This document shows, piece by piece, positions 47,074 to 58,642 of a DNA stretch of 64,000 bases. Every line of letters begins with the position of its first letter. Position 1 is the first letter of the stretch. The DNA is from Bacteroides reticulotermitis JCM 10512 (GTDB taxonomy: Bacteria; Bacteroidota; Bacteroidia; Bacteroidales; Bacteroidaceae), in contig NZ_BAIV01000012.1 in NCBI RefSeq assembly GCF_000517545.1, forward strand, positions 1 to 64,000, given 5' to 3'. The position numbers and the translations under genes are program-made. The notes beneath the pieces were generated by a model. It did no database searches, was not told the origin of the DNA, and saw only the letters and a program-made list of their open reading frames with translations.

Positions 47074-50000
47074 TTAGAATGTCAATTGTACACCAAAATT
47101 CACAACACGTTGGTTCATATACGCATCCCCTGCTGTATTTGTTTTAATCTCAGGATCTTGTTGATACTTGTCATAACCGGTCAATGTTAGTAAGTTATAA
47201 GCATTCACATAAAAACGAATATTATCCACATATTTTGGCAATACTTTTTTAGGAAGTTGATATCCCAAATCGACAGTTTTCAGACGAATATACCATGCGT
47301 CAATCAACCAGAAATCAGACATATAGGTACCCGCACTATTAACCGTAGAAGGATTCGTCGTCAAACGCGGGAAGGTTATTTCATCTCCGTTTTGATAGCG
47401 TTCCAATGTCCAACGCCCAGTATGGATAGGCTGGAATTGGCTTTTGAACGACTCTATACCAGTACCATTAATTGCGAAACTATAATCGAATGACCCTTGG
47501 AACAAGACATTAAAACTAAATCCTTTCCAATATCCCCCAAATGACCACCCCAATGTAGTAGTAGGTAGGTTAGGCTTACCAATAGCACCTTTATCGAAGT
47601 CATCGATTGAACCATCACCATTTAAATCGGCGTACTTCAAATCACCAGCCTGAACAGGCATATCCGTATAAGGCACTGCCGGAGCGTTAATCGTAGGATC
47701 ATTTTTTGCAGCAGCTATCATCTCAATATCCTCTGGAGTATAATATCCAATCCATTTATATCCAAACGGTTGGTTCAGTGGCTTTCCGGTTTCCGTCAAC
47801 CATGGATACTTTTGCTGAGCTTCGGCTTTAAAATCAACTTTATTCTTTGCGTAAGAGAACACTAAGCTAGTATTGAAATCGAATTTCCCAAAGCGATCCT
47901 GATAGCTAATCTGACCATCAAAACCTTGATTGGTTGTTTTAGCCACATTGCTAGGAGCATATCCAATCCCAATCACTAAGGGAACATCAGCTCTTGTAAC
48001 TAACTGGTCGTAGCGTTTGTCGAGGAAGTAGTCAATAGTAAATGAGATATTATTGAATAAGTTCATATCCAAACCAACATCAAATTTCTTCGCTTTTTCC
48101 CAAGTAACGTTGGGTGTACCTAAATCACCTTCTCTGATAATCGGTGTATCCCCAGGATAGTCGCCAAACTGATAGTTGCCACTCTGTTGATACACTTGCT
48201 CATACAAATAGCGGTTGCCAGCAGCAACATCCGATCCCACCAAACCGTAAGAAGCTCTTACCTTCAGTAACTGAACGTTCTTTTCCAACCAATCCACATT
48301 TTTAAAGAAGTTTTCTTCTGAAATGGCATAACCAACACCTACAGCTGGGAAGAACCCAAAGCGGTTATTTTTACCAAAGCGGTCGGTACCGTTATAAGCA
48401 ACATTGACATCAATCAAATATTTACTCTTATATTTATACCCCATTGTTAAGGTATATCCTTCGAAGTTGTTAGGAACAGCCGCTGATACCCCACCATCCC
48501 TATCCACCGTAGTACTTTGATGGTTGTACAAGAACATAGCACTAAGATCATGATCTTCTTTAAATACACGAGCGTAATTCAACGAGGCCTGAATATTCAA
48601 ATCCTTGGTAGCTTTTTCCGTACCGCTGGTTACCGAGTATGTCCCATAGTCGTATTTCTTATTCGGATTAATGACATGTTAGTTTGTTGATGAATTATAG
48701 TGATAAGTAGGATAATCTCCGCGATTAACTTGTCGGTAATTCTCGTCTACACTTGAATAAGCCAAACGGAAATTCGCAGCAAGACCCTCTGTCAAGAAAT
48801 CCATCTTCCAAGTAGCTCCATATAACATATTATTGTCATTACGGCGAGTACGTTTGTAACCTTCGTTTGCTAAACGGGCATTCAGCGTAGGTCTATATCC
48901 TTCCGTATCATTTAGAAAAGCGTAAGAACCATTTGGGTTCATTACCGGAGCTGAATAGGGATGCATCTTGGAAAAGTCATAGATCTCACCTGTTGCGTTC
49001 ATATTACACGGCTCATTAATGTTCATAAAACGTGAAGATACGTCTAGGCGCATATTCAATTTGTCCGTCACATCAAAGTCTATATTGGTACGATAATTGA
49101 AACGGCGGTAAAAGTAGTTCGAATTCACTCCATTTTCTTTTGTACCAAAGTTCTTCACCATACCATCTTGTGAAAAGTAACCGGCAGAAACAAAATATCT
49201 CAATTTTTTAGAACCTCCAGAAATATCCACATTCACATTCTCCTGAAAGGCGCTCTTTTTAAAAATCTCATCATACCAGTTCACATCCGGATGCCCGTAC
49301 GGGTCAGTGTGGTCTCTAAATGCCATCACATCTGCCTTCGAGAACAATCTGGGCATACCATCATTTTCATATGCTTCATTCACCAAAATTGCCGTATTGT
49401 ACGAGTTTAAAAAGTTTGGCGTCCGCACGGGAGTCTGCATACCACCTTCCAAACGCACGTTAATCTGCGGTTTTCCTTCTTGTCCTCTTCGCGTTTTCAC
49501 CACCAATACGCCATTTGCACCCTTGATCCCATAAATAGCTGTTGTTGATGCATCTTTTAAGATTGAGATGCTTTCAATTTCATTCACATTGATTTGTGAC
49601 AACTGATCATATGTATACTGCACATCGTCTACAATAATCAATGGTTTATTACCATCATTATTCAAAGAACTGACACCACGAATGAAAAAGTCGGAAGCAT
49701 CCTTACCCGGCTGCCCAGAAGACTGCTGGCTGAAGAATCCCGGTAATTTACCGGTCAAAGCGTTCTGCAAACTACTAGTTGGCACATTTCGAATCTCACG
49801 TGCCTGTATACCGCTCACTGCACCGGTCAGCGTAATGCGTTTCGCCTTACCGTATGCTACGACTACCACTTCGTCAAGATTAGTCTGATCCGGCATAAGT
49901 TCCACATTCCAATTACGCTGATTTTCTACTTTCAACGTATGCTTCTTAAAACCAATGTAAGTGAATTCCAACACATCACCTTTATTTACTGTCAACTGAT

Positions 50001-50172
50001 AATTACCGTCAAAATCCGTAATTGTACCAATTGCAGTATTCCTCACTTTTACGTTTACCCCCGGAAGCAATTCTCCATCAGTAGAAGAAACCTTCCCTTT
50101 TACTGTTAACGATTGTGCAAAGACAAGCGTAAACAGATTTAGACTCAATAATATTAAAAATATTCTTTTCAT
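47074..50172 (-). CDS. SusC-type transporter B with an in-frame stop codon
   Basis: TonB-dependent transporter of 1032 codons. A signal peptide (MKRIFLILLSLNLFTLVFAQ) is followed by a carboxypeptidase-like domain (VKGKVSSTDGELLPGVNVKV), the DEVVVVAYGKAKR box and a plug with LNNDGNKPLIIVDDVQYT and SISILKDASTTAIYGIKGANGVLVV. The barrel ends RVVNFGVQLTF. A TAA at 48679-48681 lies between STN and HVINPNKKYDYGTYSV in one continuous frame. This is a substitution such as CAA to TAA, not a frameshift, unlike the other breaks in the window. It may be a real nonsense mutation or an error. The gene begins 6 bp after SusD-A. Confidence 0.92.
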
Positions 50173-50178
50173 AGCATA

Positions 50179-51936
50179 TTACCAATTCGGGTTTTGAACC
50201 ATATTTTTATTCTTTATCACTTCCGAATACGGAATCGGATAGAAATAGCGTTTCGCGTCAAATGTAGCAGACATCACATCTATTTCATAATAATTAGTTT
50301 TAGCACCCGTAATCTGAATGCTTAAACCTCTCAAAGGCTTCTTGAATACATTTTCCGCAATTTTCCAACGGCGAATGTCCCAATAACGTTGTTCCTCGAA
50401 AGCCATTTCTACACGACGCTCATTCTGAATAACTGTACGCATCTCCGTTTGTGTCATATTCGCTTTCAAACCATATAAATTGTTATCACCCGACTCAATA
50501 CCCGCACGTATTCTCAATGCAATAATAGCGTCATAGACCTCTTTCGAGGGTACTGACAAATATTCATTCTGTGCTTCGGCATAGTTCAGCAACACTTCAG
50601 CATAACGATACATTACCCATAAGTGCGTATCATCCGCATAATCACTGGTAGACTGGTAATCCTTTACAAACTTCGCTATATAATAACACGTCCGACTATA
50701 TTTTGCTCCCGAAGGATTGTGTGTTCCACCTACTTGAGTTTCAAGGGTCGTGTTCAGCCACCTAGAACCATTGTGCAACACCGTTAAGTCCAAGCGCGGA
50801 TCACGATTTTTAAACGGATCATCTACTGGATTATAGATATATTTATCGCTCTGACCTGGCATTTTGCCATCTTTCATCGGGAATGATTCTACCAAATTCT
50901 GTGTAGGATTCGTATTTCCGTTACCTAAGGAGTTCCCTGAGAATCCTAATGGTCCATTAGCCGTTTCTATTGCTTTGTTTTTGCCTACCGGACGAAAGAA
51001 TATCAGTTCCGGATTGTTCGCACCATAGAAATTCAAAAAGATATTGCGATAATCTTGAGCTAAATTCAACGTCCCTTTTCCTTTCGGTCCGAATTGATCA
51101 ATCAGATCCTTAGCTGCCTGAGCTGCCAAATTCCAACGTTCGCGGTCGTAAGACGCATAACCTATTAATTCATTCCCTACTTTTAAGGGGCTCTCATTGA
51201 ATAGTGGACTAGCTGCATACAACAACACTCTAGCTTTCATTGCTAAGCAAGCCTCTTTTGTAGGAGCATGTGCAAATTCAGTAGCGTCCGACATCGGTAA
51301 CGAACGAAGATCATCTTTAATTTCGTCCAACTCACTGACAATGTAGTCAATACACTGTGCAAATGTATTACGCGAAAGCTGCAAATCATCTCCTAATTCA
51401 TATATATTATCGTTCACCAAAGGAACACCTCCATAGCGCTTCACCAATTCGAAATAGAAATGCGCCCTTAAGAAACGGGCTTCTGCCTTCATTGTAGCAT
51501 TCAACGGTTTCATTTCCCCCAATGCATTGATGTATTTTATGTTAAAAGGCACCACATCAATATTATCAATCAAGAGATTCGCTTTACGAATACCTTGATA
51601 GTAACTTCCCCATTCCATATCTGTCAATCGCGAAATGGCTGAGTAACGTCCTATTAGCAACTTATAAACTGTAGGATCAGTATTATCGATAGAAATTGCA
51701 TCGTCCGAAGCGGCATCTAAGAAGTCATCATCTACACGGTTGTATCCACTGAATAAATGTTCTAAATAGATGTTGTTCAAGAAGTACCGAGACTGTACTC
51801 CTGCCGAATCGACTCTTGAAAACAAATAATCGAGTGTAAACCGTTCTACCGGATCTTTTTCGTATCCATCATTACAAGCCGAGGCTATGAATAATAAGCT
51901 TGCCCCTAAGAATGTTAAATATTTATTTCGTATCAT
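50179..51936 (-). CDS. SusD/RagB-family lipoprotein A
   Basis: Surface glycan-binding partner of SusC-A, intact, 585 residues. The lipoprotein signal MIRNKYLTFLGASLLFIASAC fits a start at 51936. A longer start at 51948 overlaps the SusC-A stop (TAATG) and is also possible. SusD features are SYYQGIRKANLLIDNI, EARFLRAHFYFELVKRYGGVPL, APTKEACLAMKARVLLYAASPLF, MYRYAEVLLNYAEAQNEY and the late ERRVEMAFEEQRYWDIRRWKIAE. Being directly after SusC-A, it is the normal CD pair of this PUL. Confidence 0.95.
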   Translation of the reverse strand: MIRNKYLTFLGASLLFIASACNDGYEKDPVERFTLDYLFSRVDSAGVQSRYFLNNIYLEHLFSGYNRVDDDFLDAASDDAISIDNTDPTVYKLLIGRYSAISRLTDMEWGSYYQGIRKANLLIDNIDVVPFNIKYINALGEMKPLNATMKAEARFLRAHFYFELVKRYGGVPLVNDNIYELGDDLQLSRNTFAQCIDYIVSELDEIKDDLRSLPMSDATEFAHAPTKEACLAMKARVLLYAASPLFNESPLKVGNELIGYASYDRERWNLAAQAAKDLIDQFGPKGKGTLNLAQDYRNIFLNFYGANNPELIFFRPVGKNKAIETANGPLGFSGNSLGNGNTNPTQNLVESFPMKDGKMPGQSDKYIYNPVDDPFKNRDPRLDLTVLHNGSRWLNTTLETQVGGTHNPSGAKYSRTCYYIAKFVKDYQSTSDYADDTHLWVMYRYAEVLLNYAEAQNEYLSVPSKEVYDAIIALRIRAGIESGDNNLYGLKANMTQTEMRTVIQNERRVEMAFEEQRYWDIRRWKIAENVFKKPLRGLSIQITGAKTNYYEIDVMSATFDAKRYFYPIPYSEVIKNKNMVQNPNW

Positions 51937-51947
51937 ACAATAATTCA

Positions 51948-54900
51948 TTAAAATCTGAGATTAATACCTGTACTAATGCAACGCTGTAATGGATAGCTTG
52001 TGAAGCCAACTTCCGGATCGACCAAATCGCACGCTGATTTTGTGAACAAATTTTGCCCGTTAACAAATACTTTTACACGTAGCCCACCCAAATAATTGCG
52101 GCAGAATGAATCTGGTAAATTATATCCCAAGCTAATATTCTTTAGACGGATAAAGTTTCCTGAGCGCAACCAGAAAGAAGAGTTCCAATCATTACCACGA
52201 TTGTAATTATTTCCACCGGCAGTCAGTCGCGGAAGTGTAGCGGTCCCTGCCGTTTCCGGTGTCCATCTTCCTAACATATTTTCATAAGCTTGTCCGTAGT
52301 AACGTCCATTTGCTTGGAATCCTTCTAATAAAGTCCAATCCTGCAAATAAAGATCACGATTGTAAGCTCCTTGCCAGAACATAGAAAATTCTACTCCTCT
52401 CCATTCAAATCCTAAATCAATTCCGAAATAGGAATAGGGTTTATCGCCACCAATCACAGTACGGTCAAATTCATTGATCACATTGTCACCATTCAAATCT
52501 TTGTACTTAATGTCACCCGGTTGGATGTCGAATCCGTCAATCACAGGGCTGGCTGCAATCTCTTCTTTAGTAGTAAAGAAACCATCGGCTACCAGTCCGT
52601 AGATAGCCCCTACAGGACGTCCAGTTTGGCGCAAATATTCTTCCGGAACCTCTTGTTCGTCCATATAGAGCAACTTACTCTGATCACAACTCCAATTAGC
52701 GGAAACGTAGTAGTTGAAATCACTTACGCGGTCCTGATAGGTAACAGACAATTCTCCACCAAAGCGACGCATTTTTCCAATATTCTCTACCGGATAAGAC
52801 TGACCGATCAGTTCGATACTCTTGCCTCTATTCTGCAATAAATCGAAATATTTATCATTGTAGTAATCAGCTGTAAGTTTCAGTCGATTATTAAACATAG
52901 CCACATCTACTCCCACATTCAATTTATGCGCCTTCTCCCAAGTCATAAAAGGATTCGCCAACGGAGTATTCTCCATCGTCACATTTCCCAAACTCGACAT
53001 TTCAGTACCTAACGGATAACCAGACGTTCCACTGTGTGAGAAAGTTTGCTGATACATATAGTAACCGGAGTTATCCATACCATTACCCGTTTTACCAAAT
53101 GTTCCACGTATCTTCAGTTGATTAAGCCAATCGGCGTTTTCCATGAAATTTTCTTTGCTTATATCCCATCCAAGTCCAAAAGCATAAAAAGTTCCCCATC
53201 GTTTGCCCGGAGCATATCGATTGTAATAGCTTTCGCTTAACGCAGCCTGCACAAAGTACTTCTCAGCATAATCGTAAGTTACATCCGTGATGATATTAGA
53301 GGGTAATTGTGGCAAATCATAGTTTATCAATGTATGACGAGTATCTCCCATTACCGTAGCTTTAACGCCATGTGCACCAAAGCGACGATTATAGTCTATG
53401 GCAAGCTGACCATACATCTGTTGATAGCTAGTTACCGAGTTGAAGCTATTAGACTGCGTATCGCTTGATCCATACTGAGTATATATCTCTTTACCGTCTT
53501 TATCAATACTATAGCATATATCGGAGAACGCTTGCTACGTTGGATATACGAACGGTTCTGAATAGATATATTGCCCACCATACGAGCAGATAATCCTTGC
53601 ACCAATTTATCAAAACTGTACTTCAAGTTAATGCCTCCCACCATATCACGAGCAGAATCTGTAATGTAGCCAGAGTTAATAGCTTGTGATATCAAGTTAT
53701 TGTCGAATGACACATTACCACCCCATGTACCGTTTGGATTCTTAATAGGATATGCATTATTGGGAGTGGTATAGATTGAATTTATTAGATTGCCGTAAGA
53801 CACACCAGGCTGATTACCGTCTTCTACACGCCCCAGCAAAGTTACTTTTGCAGTAAAATCATCAGTTATGTTGATATTCACTTTTGAGGAAATCATATAG
53901 CGGGAGAACGACAGATTAGTGTCGTGTGCATCGCTTGACGAAGGATTTGAGAATAGCCCTTTTTCGCCCACATAGCCCACATTGACAAAGTATTGTGCAA
54001 ATTTGTTGCCACCAGTCACATTCAGATTATATGATTGGGTAATGGCACTCTTATTCAAAATTTCATCAAACCAGTTCACGTCAGGATGCGTGTAAGGATT
54101 GGATTGTGTGCGAAACTTATTGAAATCATCATATGTATAAAACGGGTCCTTGCCATCGTTCTGCAATGCTTCATTCAGTAAGTAGGCGTATTGGTGCGAC
54201 GACAAAGGATTAGGCGTTTTAAGTGCACTTTGAACCCCAAAGCGTCCGGTAAACGACAATTGGAATCCTTGGTTAATAGGCTCTTTGGTTGTAATCACCA
54301 ATGCACCACGCGAACTGCGCATACCCAAAAACATGGATGATAAAGCATCTTTCTGGATAGATACAGACTCAATGGCATCCGGATCTATCGAATAAAGTTC
54401 TCTTTGAATACCATCAATCACCACTACCGGACCTATACCACGTGAGCCGACATTGAATTCAGTATTGTCACTATAAAATCCTGTACCGAACAAGGGAATA
54501 TTGCCTATTATATCGCCTTTGAAATTGGCTGTAGTCTGATGAGCACGTGCACCTCGATACTGAGTAACGTTTAAACCAGGAAGACGACCTTCCAAAGCAG
54601 GAAGTATGGTGGTTCCCATCATAGACGAGAGTTTGTCCGTATAAACTGTAGAGGCCGCCCCTAAGAAACTCTTTTTATCTGTTACATCATATGGCCTGTT
54701 AATCGTTTTTGTCTCTTTAATAAACTGTTCGCTTAATGTCACTCTAAAAATACGCTCAGTACTCTTTAGTTTGCCCACCTTCAACTCTTTATGTAGAAAC
54801 CCCGGATGCGACAGACGTAATACGTCTCCCTTCTTCAATTCAAATTTAAAAATGCCATCGCTATCGGTTATTACCTTAAAATCTTTATTCTTCATGGTTA

Positions 54901-55080
54901 TCGTCACATCCGAAACCGGATTACCATATTGGTCGACTACCTTCCGGTTATATCAGCGGTATTACTTGTTTCTTGTGCCAATACATTTGGAGCCATCAAT
55001 CCCAAAAGCATACAGACAGCAAACAATGCAGAATAAAACCGACCATTTCTTTTAGTTGCTATATTATACATATAATTCAT
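51948..55080 (-). CDS. SusC-type transporter A, two frameshifts
   Basis: TonB-dependent transporter of about 1044 residues. The start at 55080 gives MNYMYNIATKRNGRF and a signal ending APNVLAQ. Then come ITGKVVDQYGNPVSDVTITMKN (carboxypeptidase-like domain), a plug with RGIGPVVVIDGIQRELYSIDPDAIESVSIQKDA, and a barrel ending RCISTGINLRF. An A lost near 54943 (AAA to AA) and a T lost near 53506 split it into three frames; both repairs restore continuous SusC sequence (IVFDKDGKEIYTQYGSSD). The usual VVVVAYG TonB-proximal box is replaced by INRPYDVTDKKSFLGAAST, a moderately unusual plug entry. It follows the DUF4961-like gene by 39 bp. Confidence 0.92.
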
Positions 55081-55119
55081 CTATCTTTTAATATTAATAA
55101 AAAGAATAATACTGACAGT

Positions 55120-56181
55120 TTATTCACATATAAGTTCACTGGTAAATGGTTCTTCTTCTCCTTCTACTTCGCCCCCTTCCGCAGCTATTTTGTCATCTGT
55201 TCCAGTAATATTGACCGTACCGTCTGCGTTTGTGAATATATAGTCGATTCGAGTAATGGTCTCACCCTCCGAGATCCCAAAGAAACCTGCCGGCCAAATG
55301 GTAAGATTATAAATATTACTAAATGCGCGATCTTCTTTGGCCATCAACGTTTTTTCATTCTTTTCAGCCACGGTATATACTTTGCCATTGTCGGTGTATG
55401 CTATAGCTTCCATATAGATAGCATCAGCATTCACAAGCTCATTGGTATAGATGTCACCCAAAAAAGAGAATGTGACAAAATCATCCTGCAATGCTGCCAA
55501 TGGTTCTACTTTATTGAAATGGAAAGCACAGAAGTCTGTTACTCCCCCATCTCCCTCTACGACATCAAAACACTGGCTACCAGGACTATACTTCTTATAT
55601 CTATCATCTCCAGGAAAGTCATCTTCCGCGAAATTAATGAAGAAGGCTGGTTTGAAACGCAGATTTTTAGGACCGGCTTTACACTTTAAAGTGATCGTAA
55701 TGTTGGCGTAATCGTGATTTTTAATGGGATAGAGCTTATCAGTACGAAAAGCTACCCATTCCATATCATTGAGTACATTGGTGCTTACTCCATATTCTGC
55801 CATCAATAACTCCGACCAAGGTACTGTTGCATTCTTCGGTACCAATTTGGTATCTACCGGTGACATAGGAAACGAAGTAACGCCATCTTCCACACCATCG
55901 GCCACATAGGTTACCGTGGTATTTTCGCGTGCATTCCAGGTTTTAGGAACTAATATTGCCACGAGAAATCTTCTTGTCTGATCTTCAGCAGCCTCAATAT
56001 GCCCTTTTACGGTAAAAGTGGCAGTCTCTCCAGCTTTAACCCAATAAATAGGTTCATCTGCAGTACCTTGATTGATGTTGACATAATCGAGATAAACACA
56101 TCCGACCACTATAAACATAATCGACAGTAGAAGACCGGCTGCCCTATAACTTCTATTTTTTTGTTTACTACTTGTTTTCAT
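55120..56181 (-). CDS. DUF4961-like PUL lipoprotein
   Basis: An intact lipoprotein of 353 residues (signal ending MFIVVGC) with an all-beta look. The start of the mature part, VYLDYVNINQGTADEPIYWVKAGETATFTVKGHIE, resembles DUF4961 proteins found beside susCD genes. Later stretches include VAILVPKTWNARENTTVTYV, KYSPGSQCFDVVEGDGGVTDFCAFHFNKVEPL and a C-terminal TITRIDYIFTNADGTVNITG. Such proteins are thought to be surface glycan-binding proteins. I see no enzyme motif. It sits 17 bp after the DUF5004-like gene and 39 bp before SusC-A. Confidence 0.78.
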   Translation of the reverse strand: MKTSSKQKNRSYRAAGLLLSIMFIVVGCVYLDYVNINQGTADEPIYWVKAGETATFTVKGHIEAAEDQTRRFLVAILVPKTWNARENTTVTYVADGVEDGVTSFPMSPVDTKLVPKNATVPWSELLMAEYGVSTNVLNDMEWVAFRTDKLYPIKNHDYANITITLKCKAGPKNLRFKPAFFINFAEDDFPGDDRYKKYSPGSQCFDVVEGDGGVTDFCAFHFNKVEPLAALQDDFVTFSFLGDIYTNELVNADAIYMEAIAYTDNGKVYTVAEKNEKTLMAKEDRAFSNIYNLTIWPAGFFGISEGETITRIDYIFTNADGTVNITGTDDKIAAEGGEVEGEEEPFTSELICE

Positions 56182-56198
56182 AAGATTACATTAAATCG

Positions 56199-56654
56199 TT
56201 ATTTTGCTACTTGTTTAAAAGTATAGAGATACTTATTTGTATAACACCCCGGACTCAACTTAATAGTCAACCTGCGTTCTCCATCTACGGTCAAAAATCC
56301 GATTTCAGTCTTTACATCTTTGTTCGTTCCTTCTTCTTTAAAAGAGAGGTGAAATGGATATAGTGGATCGTCTACCTGCCATGTTCCGTTATTTCTCACA
56401 ATGAAAGGCAAATAATTTTTCATTTCATATGTATTGTCTTTGTTCAATACAATGCGGAAGCGAGTGAAATCCATATATTTCGTTATATCTACCCCGTTTC
56501 GGGAAACAGCGGACAATTGCCAATTGCCATCTATATGTTTAGTTGCTTCCGAATAACTTTCAGGGCTCATTTCATCTTTAAACGTGTCGCAAGAGCTGAC
56601 ACTTAGAGCCAATGTCAAGAATGCCCCAATTACAAATCGCATATTCAGTTTCAT
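56199..56654 (-). CDS. Small DUF5004-like lipoprotein
   Basis: An intact protein of about 151 residues with a lipoprotein signal (MKLNMRFVIGAFLTLALSVSSC). The body is lipocalin-like beta: HIDGNWQLSAVSRNGVDITKYMDF, FRIVLNKDNTYEMKNYLPFIVRNNGTWQVDD and GERRLTIKLSPGCY. This fits the DUF5004/lipocalin-like proteins that accompany susCD operons. The role is unknown, presumably periplasmic or surface glycan handling. It lies between SusD-B and the DUF4961-like gene with short gaps. Confidence 0.75.
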   Translation of the reverse strand: MKLNMRFVIGAFLTLALSVSSCDTFKDEMSPESYSEATKHIDGNWQLSAVSRNGVDITKYMDFTRFRIVLNKDNTYEMKNYLPFIVRNNGTWQVDDPLYPFHLSFKEEGTNKDVKTEIGFLTVDGERRLTIKLSPGCYTNKYLYTFKQVAK

Positions 56655-56678
56655 ATTATACACTTTTTAAATAAAAAA

Positions 56679-58548
56679 TTATTCGTAATAAGGATTCTGT
56701 AGCAATTCTTTGCTCTTTACCGTCTCTTTATATGGAATAGGGAAGAAATACATTGCTTTACGGAAAGTATGTTTACGCACATTCACTATTGTTCCTTTTT
56801 CAATTCCATTAGTACTTCTCTCTATTTTATATCCCCGCATTTGCTTATTCTGAGTTTGCTCAGCAATCATCCAGCGCCGTACATCGAAGAAACGATGCCC
56901 CTCGAAGGCCAACTCAATATAGCGTTCCAAACGAATAGCATCTCGCATCTCTTCGTAAGTCATATTTTGTTTTAATCCGTACATTCCATCGTCTCCCGGT
57001 TCAATTCCAGCACGTTCACGAAGTGTCTTCAATACATTGTATGGACTTACAATATGTTCTCCCAACACTTCTTCGTGGTTTGGTCCGTAGTATTCGTTAG
57101 CAGCTTCGGCATAGTTTAGCAAGATTTCGGCATAACGAATCAAATCGAATGCCTGAGAAGTGGCTAACCAATGATTACCGGCCAATTGACGATGACCAAA
57201 TTTACGTATGTAGTATCCAGTTGGCGTACCCGATCCAAAAGAATCGGAGGTGACACCTGCACCCACATGAGTATATACCACATGATTCATATCACCTGCA
57301 CTAGTTAATTTCGATCCATTCCAAACCACCGTATTAGCAAAACGCGGATCTCGTCCTTCATCAGGTTTCAATGGGTTATAAGAATACTTAGAACTTGGAT
57401 CATTTATAGTCTTACCATCCTTCATTGGGAATTGTTCTACCATATCGTGATAGATATAGCCACCATTGCCGTTACCTCCACAACTCGGTGCACCAAACAA
57501 AGCTTCGCGTTGGTTGCCTGTTCCAGGTCGGTATTCAAATAGCATTTCAGCATATGTACCATCAGGATAAATCACTCCGGCTCCTCCGTCGGGAATTTTA
57601 TAAAAATCGTTATTATGAAATATAGCATAGAATCCCCATCCGGCTCGGGAGTTCCTTTCTTATCGGTTGGGTCATTACAGATATGACAGGAGTAAATGGC
57701 AAAAGTATTCATCTTTATCACATCGAGAGCGGCATCGACAGCCACCTTCCAGCGTTCCTTATCGTACTCAATATAACCTATCAGTTCTTTGGGAAAATCA
57801 GAGGTTTTCCCAAAGTCACTACCGTTGAATAACGCACTGGCTTCGTACAAACGAATACGTGAGATTAATCCTTACACGAGCCGGCAGTGGCACGCCCGGT
57901 ATTTATACCTCGGAATTTATCTGGTAAATCAAGCGCAGCCAAATTGCACTCGTCCACAATATACTTCACACAGTCGGCATACGTGTCGCGACTAGTTTTC
58001 ATATCGTCGTCCACCTCGTATATATTATCACCAATTAATGGCACTCCGCCATAATGCCGCAACAGCATGGAATAATACCACGCACGTAAAAATCGGGCTT
58101 CCGCTTTATACTGTTTTTTTACATTTTCGGTAATCGGACTTCCTTCTACATACTTCATAAATACATTCGCACGCCGAATATTAACGTAGGCTATTTTCCA
58201 TACATCATCTTCCTTTGCGTTCACCGGATTGATGGTGCCAGTGGCAAACATCACATCATTGGTTACATCAGAAACAACTTTATACGCTGCTTCATCACAT
58301 GCAGTCTGCAGCCCTCCGTGTTCGATTGCCATTCCAAAAGCCTCTGTCTTAAAACGATTGGGCTTAACATCGTAGCCCACATCCGTGTAGATTTGTGATA
58401 GGAATCTCGCCGTATATGCACTATCTGCAAAAACTGATTCCCGGTCTAAATCTGTTGTTTCCACTTGTTCCAGATTGGCGGTACAAGATGAAAACAACCA
58501 CATACCTACAATAAGCAAGTACCAATAAAATAAGTTTTTCATATTCAT
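56679..58548 (-). CDS. SusD/RagB-family lipoprotein B, two frameshifts
   Basis: A surface glycan-binding lipoprotein of about 623 residues. The signal is MNMKNLFYWYLLIVGMWLFSSC. SusD features are AYVNIRRANVFMKYVEG, EARFLRAWYYSMLLRHYGGVPLIGD, LYEASALFNGSDFG, DLIRYAEILLNYAEAANEYYG and ERYIELAFEGHRFFDVRRWMIAE. A G lost near 57870 (GGG to GG) and a C lost near 57643 split it into three frames; the repairs read AGSCKGLISRIRLYEAS and PEPGWGFYAIFHNN. Unusually, it precedes the SusC genes rather than following one, and its SusC partner is not obvious. Confidence 0.92.
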
Positions 58549-58642
58549 AGAAATAACAATTAATAATCTTTGTTTAATATCAGAACGATTTAAAAAAGAT
58601 CTACCACTAAAAAGTGAGTTTATTTTTGGTGATAGGTTTAGA

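Noticed and set aside
54973..55689. 238-codon open frame on the + strand
   Set aside because: Antisense to the SusC-A start and the DUF4961-like gene; low-complexity translation with no recognisable motif.
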